Assembly (NCBI GenBank): GCA_903828035.1 | Contig: CAIKKV010000102.1 | Span: forward strand, 1 to 24,896 | DNA length: 24,896 nucleotides | Direction of reading: 5' to 3' | Origin: an uncultured bacterium | Lineage (GTDB): Bacteria; Verrucomicrobiota; Kiritimatiellia; CAIKKV01 | Part shown: positions 7,451-15,435 of the stretch, in pieces | How positions within the stretch are numbered: position 1 is the first letter of the stretch | Layout: each line of letters opens with the position of its first letter | The notes under the pieces: generated by a model | Databases searched by the model: none | What the model was told of the DNA's origin: nothing | Seen by the model: the letters and a program-made list of their open reading frames with translations, nothing else | Program-made: the position numbers and the translations under genes

Positions 7451-8689
7451 ATGAACTCACGCGAACGTGTTTTGAAAACAGTGCGATTCGAAGAGCCCGA
7501 CCGCGTGCCGGTCGACCTGGGCGGGATGAAGGCTTCCGGCATCGCCGTGGAGGCCTATCTCGACGTGTGCCGGCAGCTCGGCATTCCCGGGGTTCCCCGG
7601 GTCTGCGATGCGCGGTTCATGACCGGATGGGTGGAGGAGGCGGTTCTCAAGCGGTTCAACGTGGACGTGGTGCCGCTGGATCTCCCCATGGCGGAGGCCC
7701 AGCTTTCGCCGGAAGCGCAATGGGTGCCGCGCACGCTGTTTTCCGGGAACCGGGTTCTTTTCCCCCCCGGCACGGCCATTGCCGAAGAGGCGGACGGCGG
7801 CTGGAACCTGCTGAACGCCGACGGGACCCCGTCCTCGCTCCATATGCCCCGGGACGGCCATTATTTCGACGATGTCTCGTTCGACCGCGGCGACCCGATC
7901 GACCCGGCCCGCTTCAAGCCGGTCGACACCCTTTCCGACGAGGTGCTCGACGCCATGGCCCGGCACTCGAAGGAGCTTTACGAGGGAACGGAGTACGCGC
8001 TTCTGGGCTGGGGCTGCGGCGTTTGCTTCCTCGGCCTGAGCCTGATCACCGAGCGGCGCTCGAACGTCACCATGGGCCGGCCCAGCGACTGGATGATGAT
8101 GCTGATGACGGAGCCGGAGCAGTGCCACGAGATGATGGGCCGCTCCGTGGATGCCAGCATCCGGTGCCTTGAGCTGCTGCACCAGGCGGTGGGCGACCGG
8201 GCCTTCGCCTGGGGCGTGGCGGCGGATGACAGCGGGACGCAGCGCGGCGAGTTTATCCGGCCCGACCTGTGGGCGGAGATGCTCAAGCCCCATTACACGC
8301 GGCTGTGCGGCTGGATCCACGCCCATACGCCGTGGAAGACGTTCCTGCACTCCTGCGGCTCCGTCTACCACCTGATCCCGCATTTCATCGAGGCCGGCGT
8401 GGACATCCTGAACCCCGTCCAGACCTCGGCCGCCAACATGGACCCGGCGCGGCTGAAGGCCGAGTTCGGGAAGAAGATCGTCCTGTGGGGCGGCGGGTGC
8501 GACACCCAGCATGTGCTGGGCAGCGCCACGCCCGGCGAGGTGCGCCGGCATGTCCGCGAGCGGATGGACGTGTTCAAGCCGGGCGGGGGCTACGTCTTCA
8601 ACCAGGTGCACAACATCCAGGCGAATGTCCCCGCGGAAAACGTCGTGGCCATGTTCGATGCCGCGCGCGATTTCGGCCGCTACTCCTGA
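7451..8689 (+). CDS. Uroporphyrinogen decarboxylase (URO-D) family protein
   Basis: This 412-residue protein has the N-terminal SRERVLKTVRFEEPDRVPVDLG block that opens many URO-D-superfamily proteins, a central GWGCGVCFLG region, HSCGSVYHLIPHFIEAGVDILNPVQ and GGGCDTQHVL. The HxCx motif plus a later Cys resembles the zinc site of corrinoid-dependent methyltransferases (MtaA/MtbA/CmuA) rather than HemE. No haem genes are nearby, and true HemE is about 340-360 residues. A methyl-transfer or related role is possible, but no corrinoid protein is encoded here, so the substrate is open. The gene is transcribed divergently from the NagB-like operon and has no ribosome binding site. The ATG is chosen because it matches the family N-terminus and the promoter position. 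Confidence 0.87.
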   Translation: MNSRERVLKTVRFEEPDRVPVDLGGMKASGIAVEAYLDVCRQLGIPGVPRVCDARFMTGWVEEAVLKRFNVDVVPLDLPMAEAQLSPEAQWVPRTLFSGNRVLFPPGTAIAEEADGGWNLLNADGTPSSLHMPRDGHYFDDVSFDRGDPIDPARFKPVDTLSDEVLDAMARHSKELYEGTEYALLGWGCGVCFLGLSLITERRSNVTMGRPSDWMMMLMTEPEQCHEMMGRSVDASIRCLELLHQAVGDRAFAWGVAADDSGTQRGEFIRPDLWAEMLKPHYTRLCGWIHAHTPWKTFLHSCGSVYHLIPHFIEAGVDILNPVQTSAANMDPARLKAEFGKKIVLWGGGCDTQHVLGSATPGEVRRHVRERMDVFKPGGGYVFNQVHNIQANVPAENVVAMFDAARDFGRYS

Positions 8690-8766
8690 CGGTTGCGCTT
8701 TCTCGCCAGCCGGATTGGGGGTTTTCCTGATACCGTCCGGGGCCGGGCGCCCGCATACTGGCGGGG

Positions 8767-11454
8767 ATGATCACCAGCCTGCCCATTTTAAAAGTGCTCC
8801 ACATCGAGGACAACCCGGTGGACGCCATCTACGTGAAGGAGATCCTGGCCGAGGCGGGGGCCCGCTGGGAGCTCCAGCATGTGCGGCGGCTGGCCGACGG
8901 GCTCCGCCTGCTCAGCGAGAAAGCGTTCGACGGCCTGCTCCTCGACCTGGACCTGATCGACAGCCGCGGCCTGGAGACGGTGGACACCGTGCGCCGCGTC
9001 TTTCCCTCCATTCCGATCGTCGTCCTCAGCGGGTTCCAGGACGAGACCTTCGGGTTCCGCTCGCTGGAGAAGGGGTCCCAGGACTACCTGGTCAAGGGCC
9101 AGATCGACGGCGCCATGCTGATCCGCTCCATGCGGTACGCCATCGAGCGGAAGCGGACGGAAGCCGCCCTCCAGGAGAGCGAGGCGCGCCTGAAGAGCAT
9201 GTTCCGCGATGCGGCCATCGGCATGGCGGTTGTTTCCCTCGAGGGCGAGTTCCTCCAGGTGAATCCCGCCTTCTGCGAGTTTGCGGGCTACGCGGAAAAG
9301 GAGCTGACGGGGAAGAGGGTCCGGGACGTGCTCTTCGCCGAGGACTGGGAGGAGACGGAATCGCGGATGGAGAAGCTGCGCGCCGGATCGCCCCTCGAGC
9401 ATTTTGAAAAAAGGTACAAACACCGCGCGGGGGGGGCGGTCTGGAGCGAGACCCGCGCCGTCCTGGTGCGCGACGGCGAGGGGAAGCCGTCCTACGTGGT
9501 GACCCAGATGGTGGACGTCACGGCGCGCAAGAAGGCCGAGGAGGCCCTGCGCCAGAGCGAGGCGCGCTTCCGCACGCTGACCGAGCGCTCCGCCGACCTG
9601 GTCCTGATCGTCAGCGGCCGGGGGGAGATCCAGTACAAGAGCCTGAACGTCGAGCATGTGCTGGGATTCCAGCCGGCCGCCGGCGGGGAAAACATCACCG
9701 AGCTGGTCCACCCCGAGGACCGCGCCGAGCTGCAGCTCCTGCTCATGGAGGGCGTCCAGCAGCCCGGGGCCATCCGCAAGGGCGAGGTGCGCCTGCGCCA
9801 CCGGTCCGGCGCCTGGCGGGTCATGGACGCCGTGGCCCGCAACCTGCTGGGCGATCCCAGCATCCGGGGGGTTGTGCTGAACCTGCGCGACATCACCGAG
9901 CGCAAGGAGGCCGAGCAGGCGCTCCGGGAGAGCGAGGCCCGCTTCCGCGTGCTGGTGCAGCGCGCGCCCGAGGCCATCCTGGTGCACGACGTCGACACCG
10001 ATCGCTTTGTGGACGCCAACTTCAATGCGGAGCGGCTGTTCGGCTGCTCGGCGGAGGAGCTGCTGCGCTGGGGGCCCAAAAAGTTTTATGTGCCCGAGCA
10101 GCCGGACGGCCGCCCCGTCGAGGAGTCGATGCACGACAACATGGCCCGCGCCCTGGCCGGCCAGGAGGTTGTCTTTGAGCGCCAAATCCACAGCGGGGAC
10201 GGCCGCGATGTTCATTGCGAAGTGCGCCTGGTGCGGCTGCCCTCCTCGCGGCAGAAGCTGCTTCGGGCCAGCTTCATCGACATCACGGCCAGGAAAAAGG
10301 ACGAGGAGGCCATCCGCGAAAGCGAGGAGCGCTACCGCCGCCTCTTCGAGTCGAGCCTGGACGGCATTGCCTATACCGATCTCTCCGGGCGGATCCTGTC
10401 CGCCAATCCCGCCTATGTCGCCATGCTGGGCTATACGCCCGAGGAAACCCTCGCCATGACGTACCAGAGCATGACGCCCGGGCCGTGGCGCGCCCGGGAC
10501 GCCGCCATCATGAGGGACGAGGTGCTGGCGCGCGGCTTTTGCAACGAGTACGAGAAGGAGTACATCCGCAAGGACGGGACCGTGTTCCCGGTGGCGGTCC
10601 GGGCCTGGCTGATGCGCGACGCCCGCGGGCGACCGGCCGCCACGTGGCGGATCATCCGGGACATTTCCGAGCGCAAGCGCATGGAAGAGGCGCTCAAGAA
10701 GGGCGCCGGCGAGCTGGCCCGCTCAAACCGCGACCTGGAGGAGTTCGCGCGCATTATCTCGCACGACCTCCAGGAGCCGCTCCGCATGGTGACGGGGTTC
10801 CTGCAGCTGCTCCAGATGCAGAACAAGGAGAAGCTCGACGGCAAGTCCAACGAGTATATCGGCTTCGCCGTCGACGGCGCCACGCGGATGAAGGCCCTGA
10901 TCACCGGCCTGCTGGACTATTCGCGGGCCGGCGGACGCGAGCTGGTTTTACAGCCGGCCGAGCTCCAGGGCCTTTTGGACACGGCGCTGGCCAACCTGGA
11001 GCCGCGGATCCGGAAAAGCGGAGCCGTCATCACGCACGATCCGATGCCCGAGCGGAACGTCGATGCCGGGCAGATCTCCCAGATCTTCCAGAACCTCCTG
11101 TGCAACGCGCTGAAGTTCACGAAGGAGCCCCCGCGCATCCACGTGGGCGCGGCCCGGAGGGCGAATGAATGGACGATTTCCGTCCGCGACAACGGGATCG
11201 GGATCGACCCGAAATCGCAGGGCCGCCTTTTCGAGGTGTTCCAGAAGCTCCACGACCGCGAGGAGTACGAGGGGACCGGCATCGGCCTGGCCATCTGCAA
11301 GAAGATCGTCCAGCGGCATGGCGGCCGGATCTGGGTGGAGTCGGCGCCCGGCCGGGGCTCGACCTTTTATTTCTCCCTCCCCGATGCGCCGGCCGCCGGG
11401 CCGGTGGAGGAAGCCGTGAAAACGCCGGCGGCGGCGACGGCCGGCCGCGGCTGA
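8767..11454 (+). CDS. Multi-PAS sensor histidine kinase with N-terminal receiver domain
   Basis: This soluble protein has 895 residues. An N-terminal receiver (about 8-125) contains HIEDN and phosphoacceptor Asp60 in LLLDLDLID. Four PAS/PAC modules follow at about 140-255, 265-380, 390-508 and 520-640, each linked by a typical coiled segment (AEEALRQSEARFR and variants). A HisKA domain has His666 in ISHDLQEPLRM, and the HATPase shows NLLCNALKF, DNGIGIDP and GTGIGLAICKKIV. There is no membrane segment, so sensing is cytoplasmic or indirect. The REC-first order suggests that it receives phosphate or a signal from another kinase. The ATG has only GGGG directly before it; a CATACT -10-like box at 8754-8759 lies 7 nt upstream, so the transcript could be leaderless. 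The TGA stop abuts the stop of the convergent permease gene. Confidence 0.92.
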   Translation: MITSLPILKVLHIEDNPVDAIYVKEILAEAGARWELQHVRRLADGLRLLSEKAFDGLLLDLDLIDSRGLETVDTVRRVFPSIPIVVLSGFQDETFGFRSLEKGSQDYLVKGQIDGAMLIRSMRYAIERKRTEAALQESEARLKSMFRDAAIGMAVVSLEGEFLQVNPAFCEFAGYAEKELTGKRVRDVLFAEDWEETESRMEKLRAGSPLEHFEKRYKHRAGGAVWSETRAVLVRDGEGKPSYVVTQMVDVTARKKAEEALRQSEARFRTLTERSADLVLIVSGRGEIQYKSLNVEHVLGFQPAAGGENITELVHPEDRAELQLLLMEGVQQPGAIRKGEVRLRHRSGAWRVMDAVARNLLGDPSIRGVVLNLRDITERKEAEQALRESEARFRVLVQRAPEAILVHDVDTDRFVDANFNAERLFGCSAEELLRWGPKKFYVPEQPDGRPVEESMHDNMARALAGQEVVFERQIHSGDGRDVHCEVRLVRLPSSRQKLLRASFIDITARKKDEEAIRESEERYRRLFESSLDGIAYTDLSGRILSANPAYVAMLGYTPEETLAMTYQSMTPGPWRARDAAIMRDEVLARGFCNEYEKEYIRKDGTVFPVAVRAWLMRDARGRPAATWRIIRDISERKRMEEALKKGAGELARSNRDLEEFARIISHDLQEPLRMVTGFLQLLQMQNKEKLDGKSNEYIGFAVDGATRMKALITGLLDYSRAGGRELVLQPAELQGLLDTALANLEPRIRKSGAVITHDPMPERNVDAGQISQIFQNLLCNALKFTKEPPRIHVGAARRANEWTISVRDNGIGIDPKSQGRLFEVFQKLHDREEYEGTGIGLAICKKIVQRHGGRIWVESAPGRGSTFYFSLPDAPAAGPVEEAVKTPAAATAGRG

Positions 11455-12312
11455 TCAGCTTGTTTTCAGGAAAAGCCGCCGCCCCTGTCGCGGGGCGAAG
11501 GCGAGGGCCAGCAGGAACAGCGCGATGCTGACCAGCACGATGGCCGCGCCCGAGGCGATGCCCAGGTAATAAGACAGGTACAAGCCGCAGACGCCCGACA
11601 GGGCGCCGCAGGCGGCGGCCACGGCCATGATGGCCGGCAGCCGCCGGGCCAGGAGGAACCCCGTCGCGGCCGGGGCGACGAGCAGCGCCAGCACGAGGGT
11701 GACGCCCACGGTCTGCAGCGAGACGACGGTGGTCACGGCCACGAGCGCCAGGAGCAGGTAGGCCAGGAAGGCGGCCGGCAGCCGGAGCGTGACGGCGAAG
11801 GTTTCGTCGAAGGTCACCACCACCAGCTCCTTGTAGAAGAGGGCGAGCGTCAGCAGGACAAGCGCGGCGCACCCCAGGATGAGCGCCAGGTCGTTCGGGC
11901 CCACGGCCAGCACGTTTCCGAACAGGATGTGGGTCAGGTCCGCTCCCGTGTTGCGCATGGCCGAGAGGATGGCCACGCCGAGGGCGAAGAGGCCCGAGAA
12001 GACGATGCCGATGGCGGCGTCCTCCTTGATCCGGGCCCGGCGCTGGACGTACCCGATGCCGAAGGAGGCGGCCAGCGCCGTGCCCAGCGCCCACAGGAAG
12101 AGGGCGGGCCGCCCCGCGCCGAGCAGCGTGCCCACGGCCACGCCGGGCAGGATGGCGTGCGACAGGGCGTCGCCCATGAACGCCATGCCGCGCAGGATCA
12201 CGAAAGTTCCCACGATGGCGCAGACCACGCCCACGAGAATGGCGGCGGCCATGCCGCGGAGCATGAATCCATACTGGAGCGGTTCGGCCAGGAGGGTGAG
12301 GACCTCGTGCAT
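11455..12312 (-). CDS. Zinc/manganese ABC transporter permease
   Basis: This 285-residue polytopic protein of the ABC-3 (ZnuB/MntB/SitC) family has about eight hydrophobic segments and characteristic sequences near the N-terminus (VGTFVILRGMAFMGDALSHA, then ILPGVAVG). In this family the permease forms a homodimeric channel for Zn2+, Mn2+ or Fe2+ across the inner membrane. The ATG lies 2 nt after the ATPase stop codon, and GGAGG within the end of that gene serves as its Shine-Dalgarno. It is the third gene of the order binding protein, ATPase, permease. The metal cannot be decided from the permease sequence alone. Confidence 0.9.
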   Translation of the reverse strand: MHEVLTLLAEPLQYGFMLRGMAAAILVGVVCAIVGTFVILRGMAFMGDALSHAILPGVAVGTLLGAGRPALFLWALGTALAASFGIGYVQRRARIKEDAAIGIVFSGLFALGVAILSAMRNTGADLTHILFGNVLAVGPNDLALILGCAALVLLTLALFYKELVVVTFDETFAVTLRLPAAFLAYLLLALVAVTTVVSLQTVGVTLVLALLVAPAATGFLLARRLPAIMAVAAACGALSGVCGLYLSYYLGIASGAAIVLVSIALFLLALAFAPRQGRRLFLKTS

Positions 12313-12314
12313 GA

Positions 12315-13118
12315 TCAGCCTCCCTCCCGGCAGGCGTCGGAGAGGATCAGGCGCCCTTCCGGGGTCTGGATCGCATGCAGCCTGCCGCCGTAGGCCGCCT
12401 GAAGCCGTTCGGCCGTCAGCGTTTCGTGCGCCGGGCCGCAGGCAATCAGGCCGCGATTCAGCAGCATGATGCGGTCAAACCGGTCGGTTGCCAGGCGCAG
12501 GTCGTGCAGGGCGACCAGCACCGTGACCCGCCGTTCGCGGAGACGGTCGAGAATGGTGAAGATGTCGTCGCGGGCCGGCGCGTCCAGCCCGGTGAAGGGC
12601 TCGTCCATCAGCATGATGTTGGCCTCCTGCGCCAGCGCGCGCGCAATGAACATCCGCTGCTGCTGGCCGCCCGAGAGCTCGTCGATCCGGCGCCCGGCCA
12701 GGGCTTCAAGGCCAACCGTGGCGAGGCAGTCGGCGGCGATGCGGCGGTCCTCCCGGCCGGCGCGGCGGAAGAAGCCGATGCGGCCGATGCGGCCCATCAG
12801 CACGGCGTCCTCGACCGTGATCGGGAAATGCCAGTCCACGTCGCTGCGCTGGGCCAGGTAGGCGATGCAGGTGTGCAGGCCGGGGTGGCTGCCGCCGATG
12901 CGGATGCGCCCGGCGGCCGGGGGAAGCAGGCCGGCGATGGCCCGGAACAGGGTGCTTTTCCCCGCCCCGTTCGGGCCCACCACGGCCGTGCGCTCGCCGG
13001 CATCCGCCTTGAAGGACAGGCGCTCCACGACGATCGTCGCGCCGAGGCACAGCGTCACGTCCTCCAGTTCGAGGCTGGCGGCTTCCGGATCATGGGGCAT
13101 GTGGAGATTGCGCAGCAC
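12315..13118 (-). CDS. Zinc/manganese ABC transporter ATP-binding protein
   Basis: This is the ATPase of the metal importer. It has Walker A GPNGAGKST, a Q loop in YLAQRSDVDWHFPITVEDAVLMGR, signature LSGGQQQR, Walker B IMLMDEPFTGLD and the H loop in LVALHDL. The DWHFP block is typical of Mn/Zn/Fe chelate-type transporters (MntB/SitB/ZnuC relatives). The 267-residue form starts at a GTG 2 nt after the stop of the binding-protein gene. An ATG at 13100 would remove six residues; neither has a clear Shine-Dalgarno. I prefer the GTG because of the close coupling, with moderate certainty. Confidence 0.9.
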   Translation of the reverse strand: MLRNLHMPHDPEAASLELEDVTLCLGATIVVERLSFKADAGERTAVVGPNGAGKSTLFRAIAGLLPPAAGRIRIGGSHPGLHTCIAYLAQRSDVDWHFPITVEDAVLMGRIGRIGFFRRAGREDRRIAADCLATVGLEALAGRRIDELSGGQQQRMFIARALAQEANIMLMDEPFTGLDAPARDDIFTILDRLRERRVTVLVALHDLRLATDRFDRIMLLNRGLIACGPAHETLTAERLQAAYGGRLHAIQTPEGRLILSDACREGG

Positions 13119-13120
13119 GG

Positions 13121-14050
13121 CTAGTTCCCGAGGGCGTTGAGGAAGACCGACACATTGTGGCGCATGAAGTCCAGGTAGGTCGAGGCGGGACCTTCCGGGC
13201 CGCTCAGGGCGCCATCGTAAAAGGCGGCGATTTTCACGCCGGTATCCGCCGCGACCCGCTCGGCCAGGGCCGGCGAGACGGAGCGGGTGACAAAGAGGGC
13301 CGGAATGCCCTGCTCGCGGATGGCCGTCTCAAGGACGGCCAGGTCGCGGGCCGAGGGCTCGGCGGCCGTGCTGAAGCTGGGCACAATGACGCCGGCGAGG
13401 GTGAAGCCGTAGCGGTCGGCGAAATAGCCCAGCACGGCGTGATCCGCCACCAGCCGGCGGCGCGCCTCGGGAAGAGAGGCCGTCTGCTCCAGGATCCAGG
13501 CATCCAGCTTGCGAAGCTCCTCCTGATAGGCGGCCGCTCGCGCGGCGTAGGCCGCCGCGTGGGCGGGATCCGCCTCGGCCAGGGCGTCGCGGATCACGGC
13601 GGTCCAGGCGACGACATGCAGGGGGTTGAACCACACATGGGGGTCGGATTCGCCCTCCGAGGCCTGGTGCGCCCGCCCCTCGTGTTCATGCGGCTCGGTC
13701 AGGCGCCGGGCGGGCAGGTTTCTGGAAACCTCGATGATCCGGGGGCCGGGAGGCAGCCGCGGCAGGAACGCTTCGAGCCCCAGGCCGTTGGCGAACAGGA
13801 GGCGGGCGCGGGTCAGGGCGGCGAGGTCGGAAGGCGTGGGGTTGAAGGCGTGGGGGTCCTGCCCGGGCCGGAGCAGCACGGACAGGGAAATGTTTGTGCC
13901 GCCCACCCGGCCGACGATATCGCCGAGGATGGAGGTGGTTGCCGCGATTTTCAAGGCCCCGCTTCCGGGAGCGATTTGGGCGTCTTTGCCGCAGCCGGCC
14001 AGGCACAAGCCCGCGGCCAGAAGCAAGGGGAGGTAGGAGACGGCTTTCAT
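13121..14050 (-). CDS. Metal ABC transporter substrate-binding lipoprotein (ZnuA/MntC-like)
   Basis: Starting at 14050, the protein has 309 residues with a lipoprotein signal ending in LCLAGC (Cys20), so it is anchored outside the inner membrane. Cluster A-I metal-binding features are present: RPGQDPHAFNPTPSDL (His67 ligand), DPHVWFNPLHV, VADHAVLGYFADRYGF and a late AAFYDGALS with the acidic ligand. Between the first two is a short His/Glu-rich loop (EPHEHEGRAHQ), more usual in zinc than manganese binders. The frame is open far upstream to 14539, but that extension overlaps the divergent lipoprotein gene and lacks the signal peptide, so I reject it. A -10 box ends six bases before this ATG, predicting a leaderless transcript. 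No convincing Zur box was found. Confidence 0.9.
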   Translation of the reverse strand: MKAVSYLPLLLAAGLCLAGCGKDAQIAPGSGALKIAATTSILGDIVGRVGGTNISLSVLLRPGQDPHAFNPTPSDLAALTRARLLFANGLGLEAFLPRLPPGPRIIEVSRNLPARRLTEPHEHEGRAHQASEGESDPHVWFNPLHVVAWTAVIRDALAEADPAHAAAYAARAAAYQEELRKLDAWILEQTASLPEARRRLVADHAVLGYFADRYGFTLAGVIVPSFSTAAEPSARDLAVLETAIREQGIPALFVTRSVSPALAERVAADTGVKIAAFYDGALSGPEGPASTYLDFMRHNVSVFLNALGN

Positions 14051-14056
14051 GCGGGC

Positions 14057-14085
14057 ATGATAAAGGAAGGGAAATAGATTGGAAA
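14057..14085 (-). promoter_or_regulatory. Promoter of the metal transporter operon, predicted leaderless start
   Basis: On the minus strand TTTCCA (14085-14080), a 17-bp spacer and TATCAT (14062-14057) are followed by six bases and the ATG at 14050. The predicted start site coincides with the ATG, and there is no Shine-Dalgarno. Confidence 0.6.
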
Positions 14086-14089
14086 GCAA

Positions 14090-14118
14090 TTGTGAAGAGG
14101 GGGATATTTTGAGATAAT
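14090..14118 (+). promoter_or_regulatory. Sigma70-type promoter of the small lipoprotein gene
   Basis: TTGTGA (14090-14095), a 17-bp spacer and GATAAT (14113-14118) predict a start near 14125. The leader contains AAGGAG at 14131-14136, five bases before the ATG at 14142. The box lies back to back with the divergent metal-transporter promoter. Confidence 0.7.
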
Positions 14119-14141
14119 AGGTAAGTCTATAAGGAGATATC

Positions 14142-14654
14142 ATGAAAAGGGGCGCTTTCCTTCGTTTTGGAGTCATGGCGGTCAGCCTGATGTGGATGTT
14201 AACCGCATGCGAAGTTGAACTGGGCAATCCGGCGGTGGACTCAGGGTCCTCCTCGACGGCCGCCCCGGCGACCGGCACGCCCGGGAAAACCGGCAACACC
14301 GGCAACAATAACAACAACAATGGCTCCGATCCGGATCCCGGCACGGGCACGGCCGCGCCCGGCGTGCCGTCGGCGCTGTCTCCGGGCGGCGGCGAAAGCT
14401 TCGCGGGGCCCGGGGCCAAGGTGACGTTTGTCTGGACGGATGCCGAAGGCGCCGAGCAGTTCGAGCTGGTGGCGCAGGGGTTGGGCGCCGGCGGCTGGCA
14501 GACGGCCGCCCACCAGGTGACCGATAACTTCCAGTACACCTATACGTTCGACAACACGGACTGGAGCCAGTACCGGTGGGCCGTGCGGAGCATCGGGCCC
14601 GACGCCCAGGCCAGCGACTACACGGCGTGGCGTTCGTTTACGTGGACTCCGTAA
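14142..14654 (+). CDS. Small lipoprotein with Asn/Gly/Pro-rich linker and Fn3-like domain
   Basis: This 170-residue protein has a lipoprotein signal peptide (KRGAFLR, a hydrophobic core, lipobox LTAC with Cys23). A low-complexity linker at about 35-75 is rich in Gly, Thr, Pro and Asn, including six consecutive Asn residues. The C-terminal ~90 residues look like an Ig/Fn3-type beta-sandwich: PSALSPGGGESF, VTFVWTDAEGAEQFEL, YRWAVRSIG, WRSFTW. The layout suggests a surface-displayed binding or adhesion module tethered by a flexible spacer. No catalytic motif is visible. It has its own strong promoter and ribosome binding site and is followed by a hairpin. It is divergent from the metal-importer operon; a functional link is not shown. 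Confidence 0.85.
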   Translation: MKRGAFLRFGVMAVSLMWMLTACEVELGNPAVDSGSSSTAAPATGTPGKTGNTGNNNNNNGSDPDPGTGTAAPGVPSALSPGGGESFAGPGAKVTFVWTDAEGAEQFELVAQGLGAGGWQTAAHQVTDNFQYTYTFDNTDWSQYRWAVRSIGPDAQASDYTAWRSFTWTP

Positions 14655-14672
14655 CAGGCGATCACACGCGGC

Positions 14673-14708
14673 GCGCCTGGACCCGCCCGGCGCCGGCGGG
14701 TCGGGCGC
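14673..14708. terminator. GC-rich hairpin between convergent genes
   Basis: A perfect 8-bp stem GACCCGCC/GGCGGGTC (14680-14687 with 14695-14702, 7-nt loop) is extended by GCGCC/GGCGC (14673-14677 with 14704-14708). It lies between the convergent stops at 14654 and 14716. There is no T-run on either side, so intrinsic termination is plausible but not certain. Confidence 0.5.
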
Positions 14709-14715
14709 CTCCCTG

Positions 14716-15435
14716 TTAGAAACCTCTCAGGTGGGTGCTCTGCCGGGCCTGCAGGCCGGGGCGGGGAAGGCGCTTCAGCACCAGGTAGCGCAGGCCGTGC
14801 TCGGCGCAGTAGCGCCTCTTTTCCGGCTTGTCGCCGTCTTCGTTCACGGCGTAGAGGGCCGGCTTCACCTGCCGGATCTGCTCTTCGGCGTCGAGCCAGC
14901 CCATTCCCGTGGAGATGAGGGCGCGATGCACGAAGCGGACGGCCCCGACCCAGAACCGGCGGTCTTCCTGGCTAAACATCGGATGGCCTTCGCCCTTGAG
15001 CGACCGCACGTTCACGTCATTGCCCACCACGACGGTCAGCTCCCCGTATTCCGCGCATTCTTCGAAAAAGCGGACATGACCCGAATGAAGCCAGTCGTAG
15101 CAGCCGGTGACGAGCACGCCGGGCCGCCCGGTGGGGGCCGCATCGGCGGTGGGATCGGGCCGGGACAGGAGAAGGGGCTCGGGGAGGAGCGGCAGCCGGA
15201 GGACCGGGTTTTCCTCGGGCTCGACGGCCGCCACCCAGCGGATCGATTCCAGCAGGTAGCGGCGTTCGTCGAACGGGAAGCGGGGCGGCGCGCCGGTGGA
15301 GGCTTCCACGGCCGCATCGGTCCATAGCCGGAGGGTCAGCGGGCCGGGGCGGGCCGCTTCCTGCAGCAGCCGCAACTCCCGGGGCTGCGGGTTGTCGAAG
15401 GGTCCGGAAAGAGGCTGGGTAAGGTCTGGGCACAT
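14716..15435 (-). CDS. Cytidylyltransferase-like protein with a degenerate N-terminal duplicate domain
   Basis: The C-terminal half of this 239-residue protein is a nucleotidyltransferase of the TagD/HldE-C type: GCYDWLHSGHVRFFEE carries the HxGH motif (H117-H120), GND is at 138-140 and a QEDRR segment is at 156-160. Such enzymes join a nucleotide to a phosphorylated alcohol or sugar, or make related adenylylated intermediates. Residues 9-68 align with 109-169 at a constant offset of 100, then 101 (G11/G111, F13/Y113, D14/D114, G31/G131, T34/T134, D40/D140, F53/F154, RR58-59/RR159-160), but the HxGH is replaced by QPRE. The first half is thus a non-catalytic copy. The ATG lies six bases after a TATTTT -10-like box. 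The product is unknown; the gene is divergent from the sugar operon. Confidence 0.8.
   Translation of the reverse strand: MCPDLTQPLSGPFDNPQPRELRLLQEAARPGPLTLRLWTDAAVEASTGAPPRFPFDERRYLLESIRWVAAVEPEENPVLRLPLLPEPLLLSRPDPTADAAPTGRPGVLVTGCYDWLHSGHVRFFEECAEYGELTVVVGNDVNVRSLKGEGHPMFSQEDRRFWVGAVRFVHRALISTGMGWLDAEEQIRQVKPALYAVNEDGDKPEKRRYCAEHGLRYLVLKRLPRPGLQARQSTHLRGF

Noticed and set aside
7451..8689. HemE (true uroporphyrinogen decarboxylase)
   Set aside because: The sequence has methyltransferase-like HxC features, is longer than HemE and has no haem biosynthesis neighbours.
8788..10215. Long open frame (475 codons) antisense to the PAS kinase
   Set aside because: High GC at third codon positions removes stops on the opposite strand. 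It has no ribosome binding site or recognisable domain, and the sense frame has a full domain set.
14051..14141. Possible Zur or Fur box in front of the metal importer
   Set aside because: The gap is AT-rich but only a 5-bp GATAT/ATATC pair with a 29-bp spacer is visible; no good match to a known consensus.
14051..14539. N-terminal extension of the metal-binding lipoprotein
   Set aside because: The extension is the complement of the lipoprotein gene at 14142 and would bury the signal peptide in the middle of the protein.
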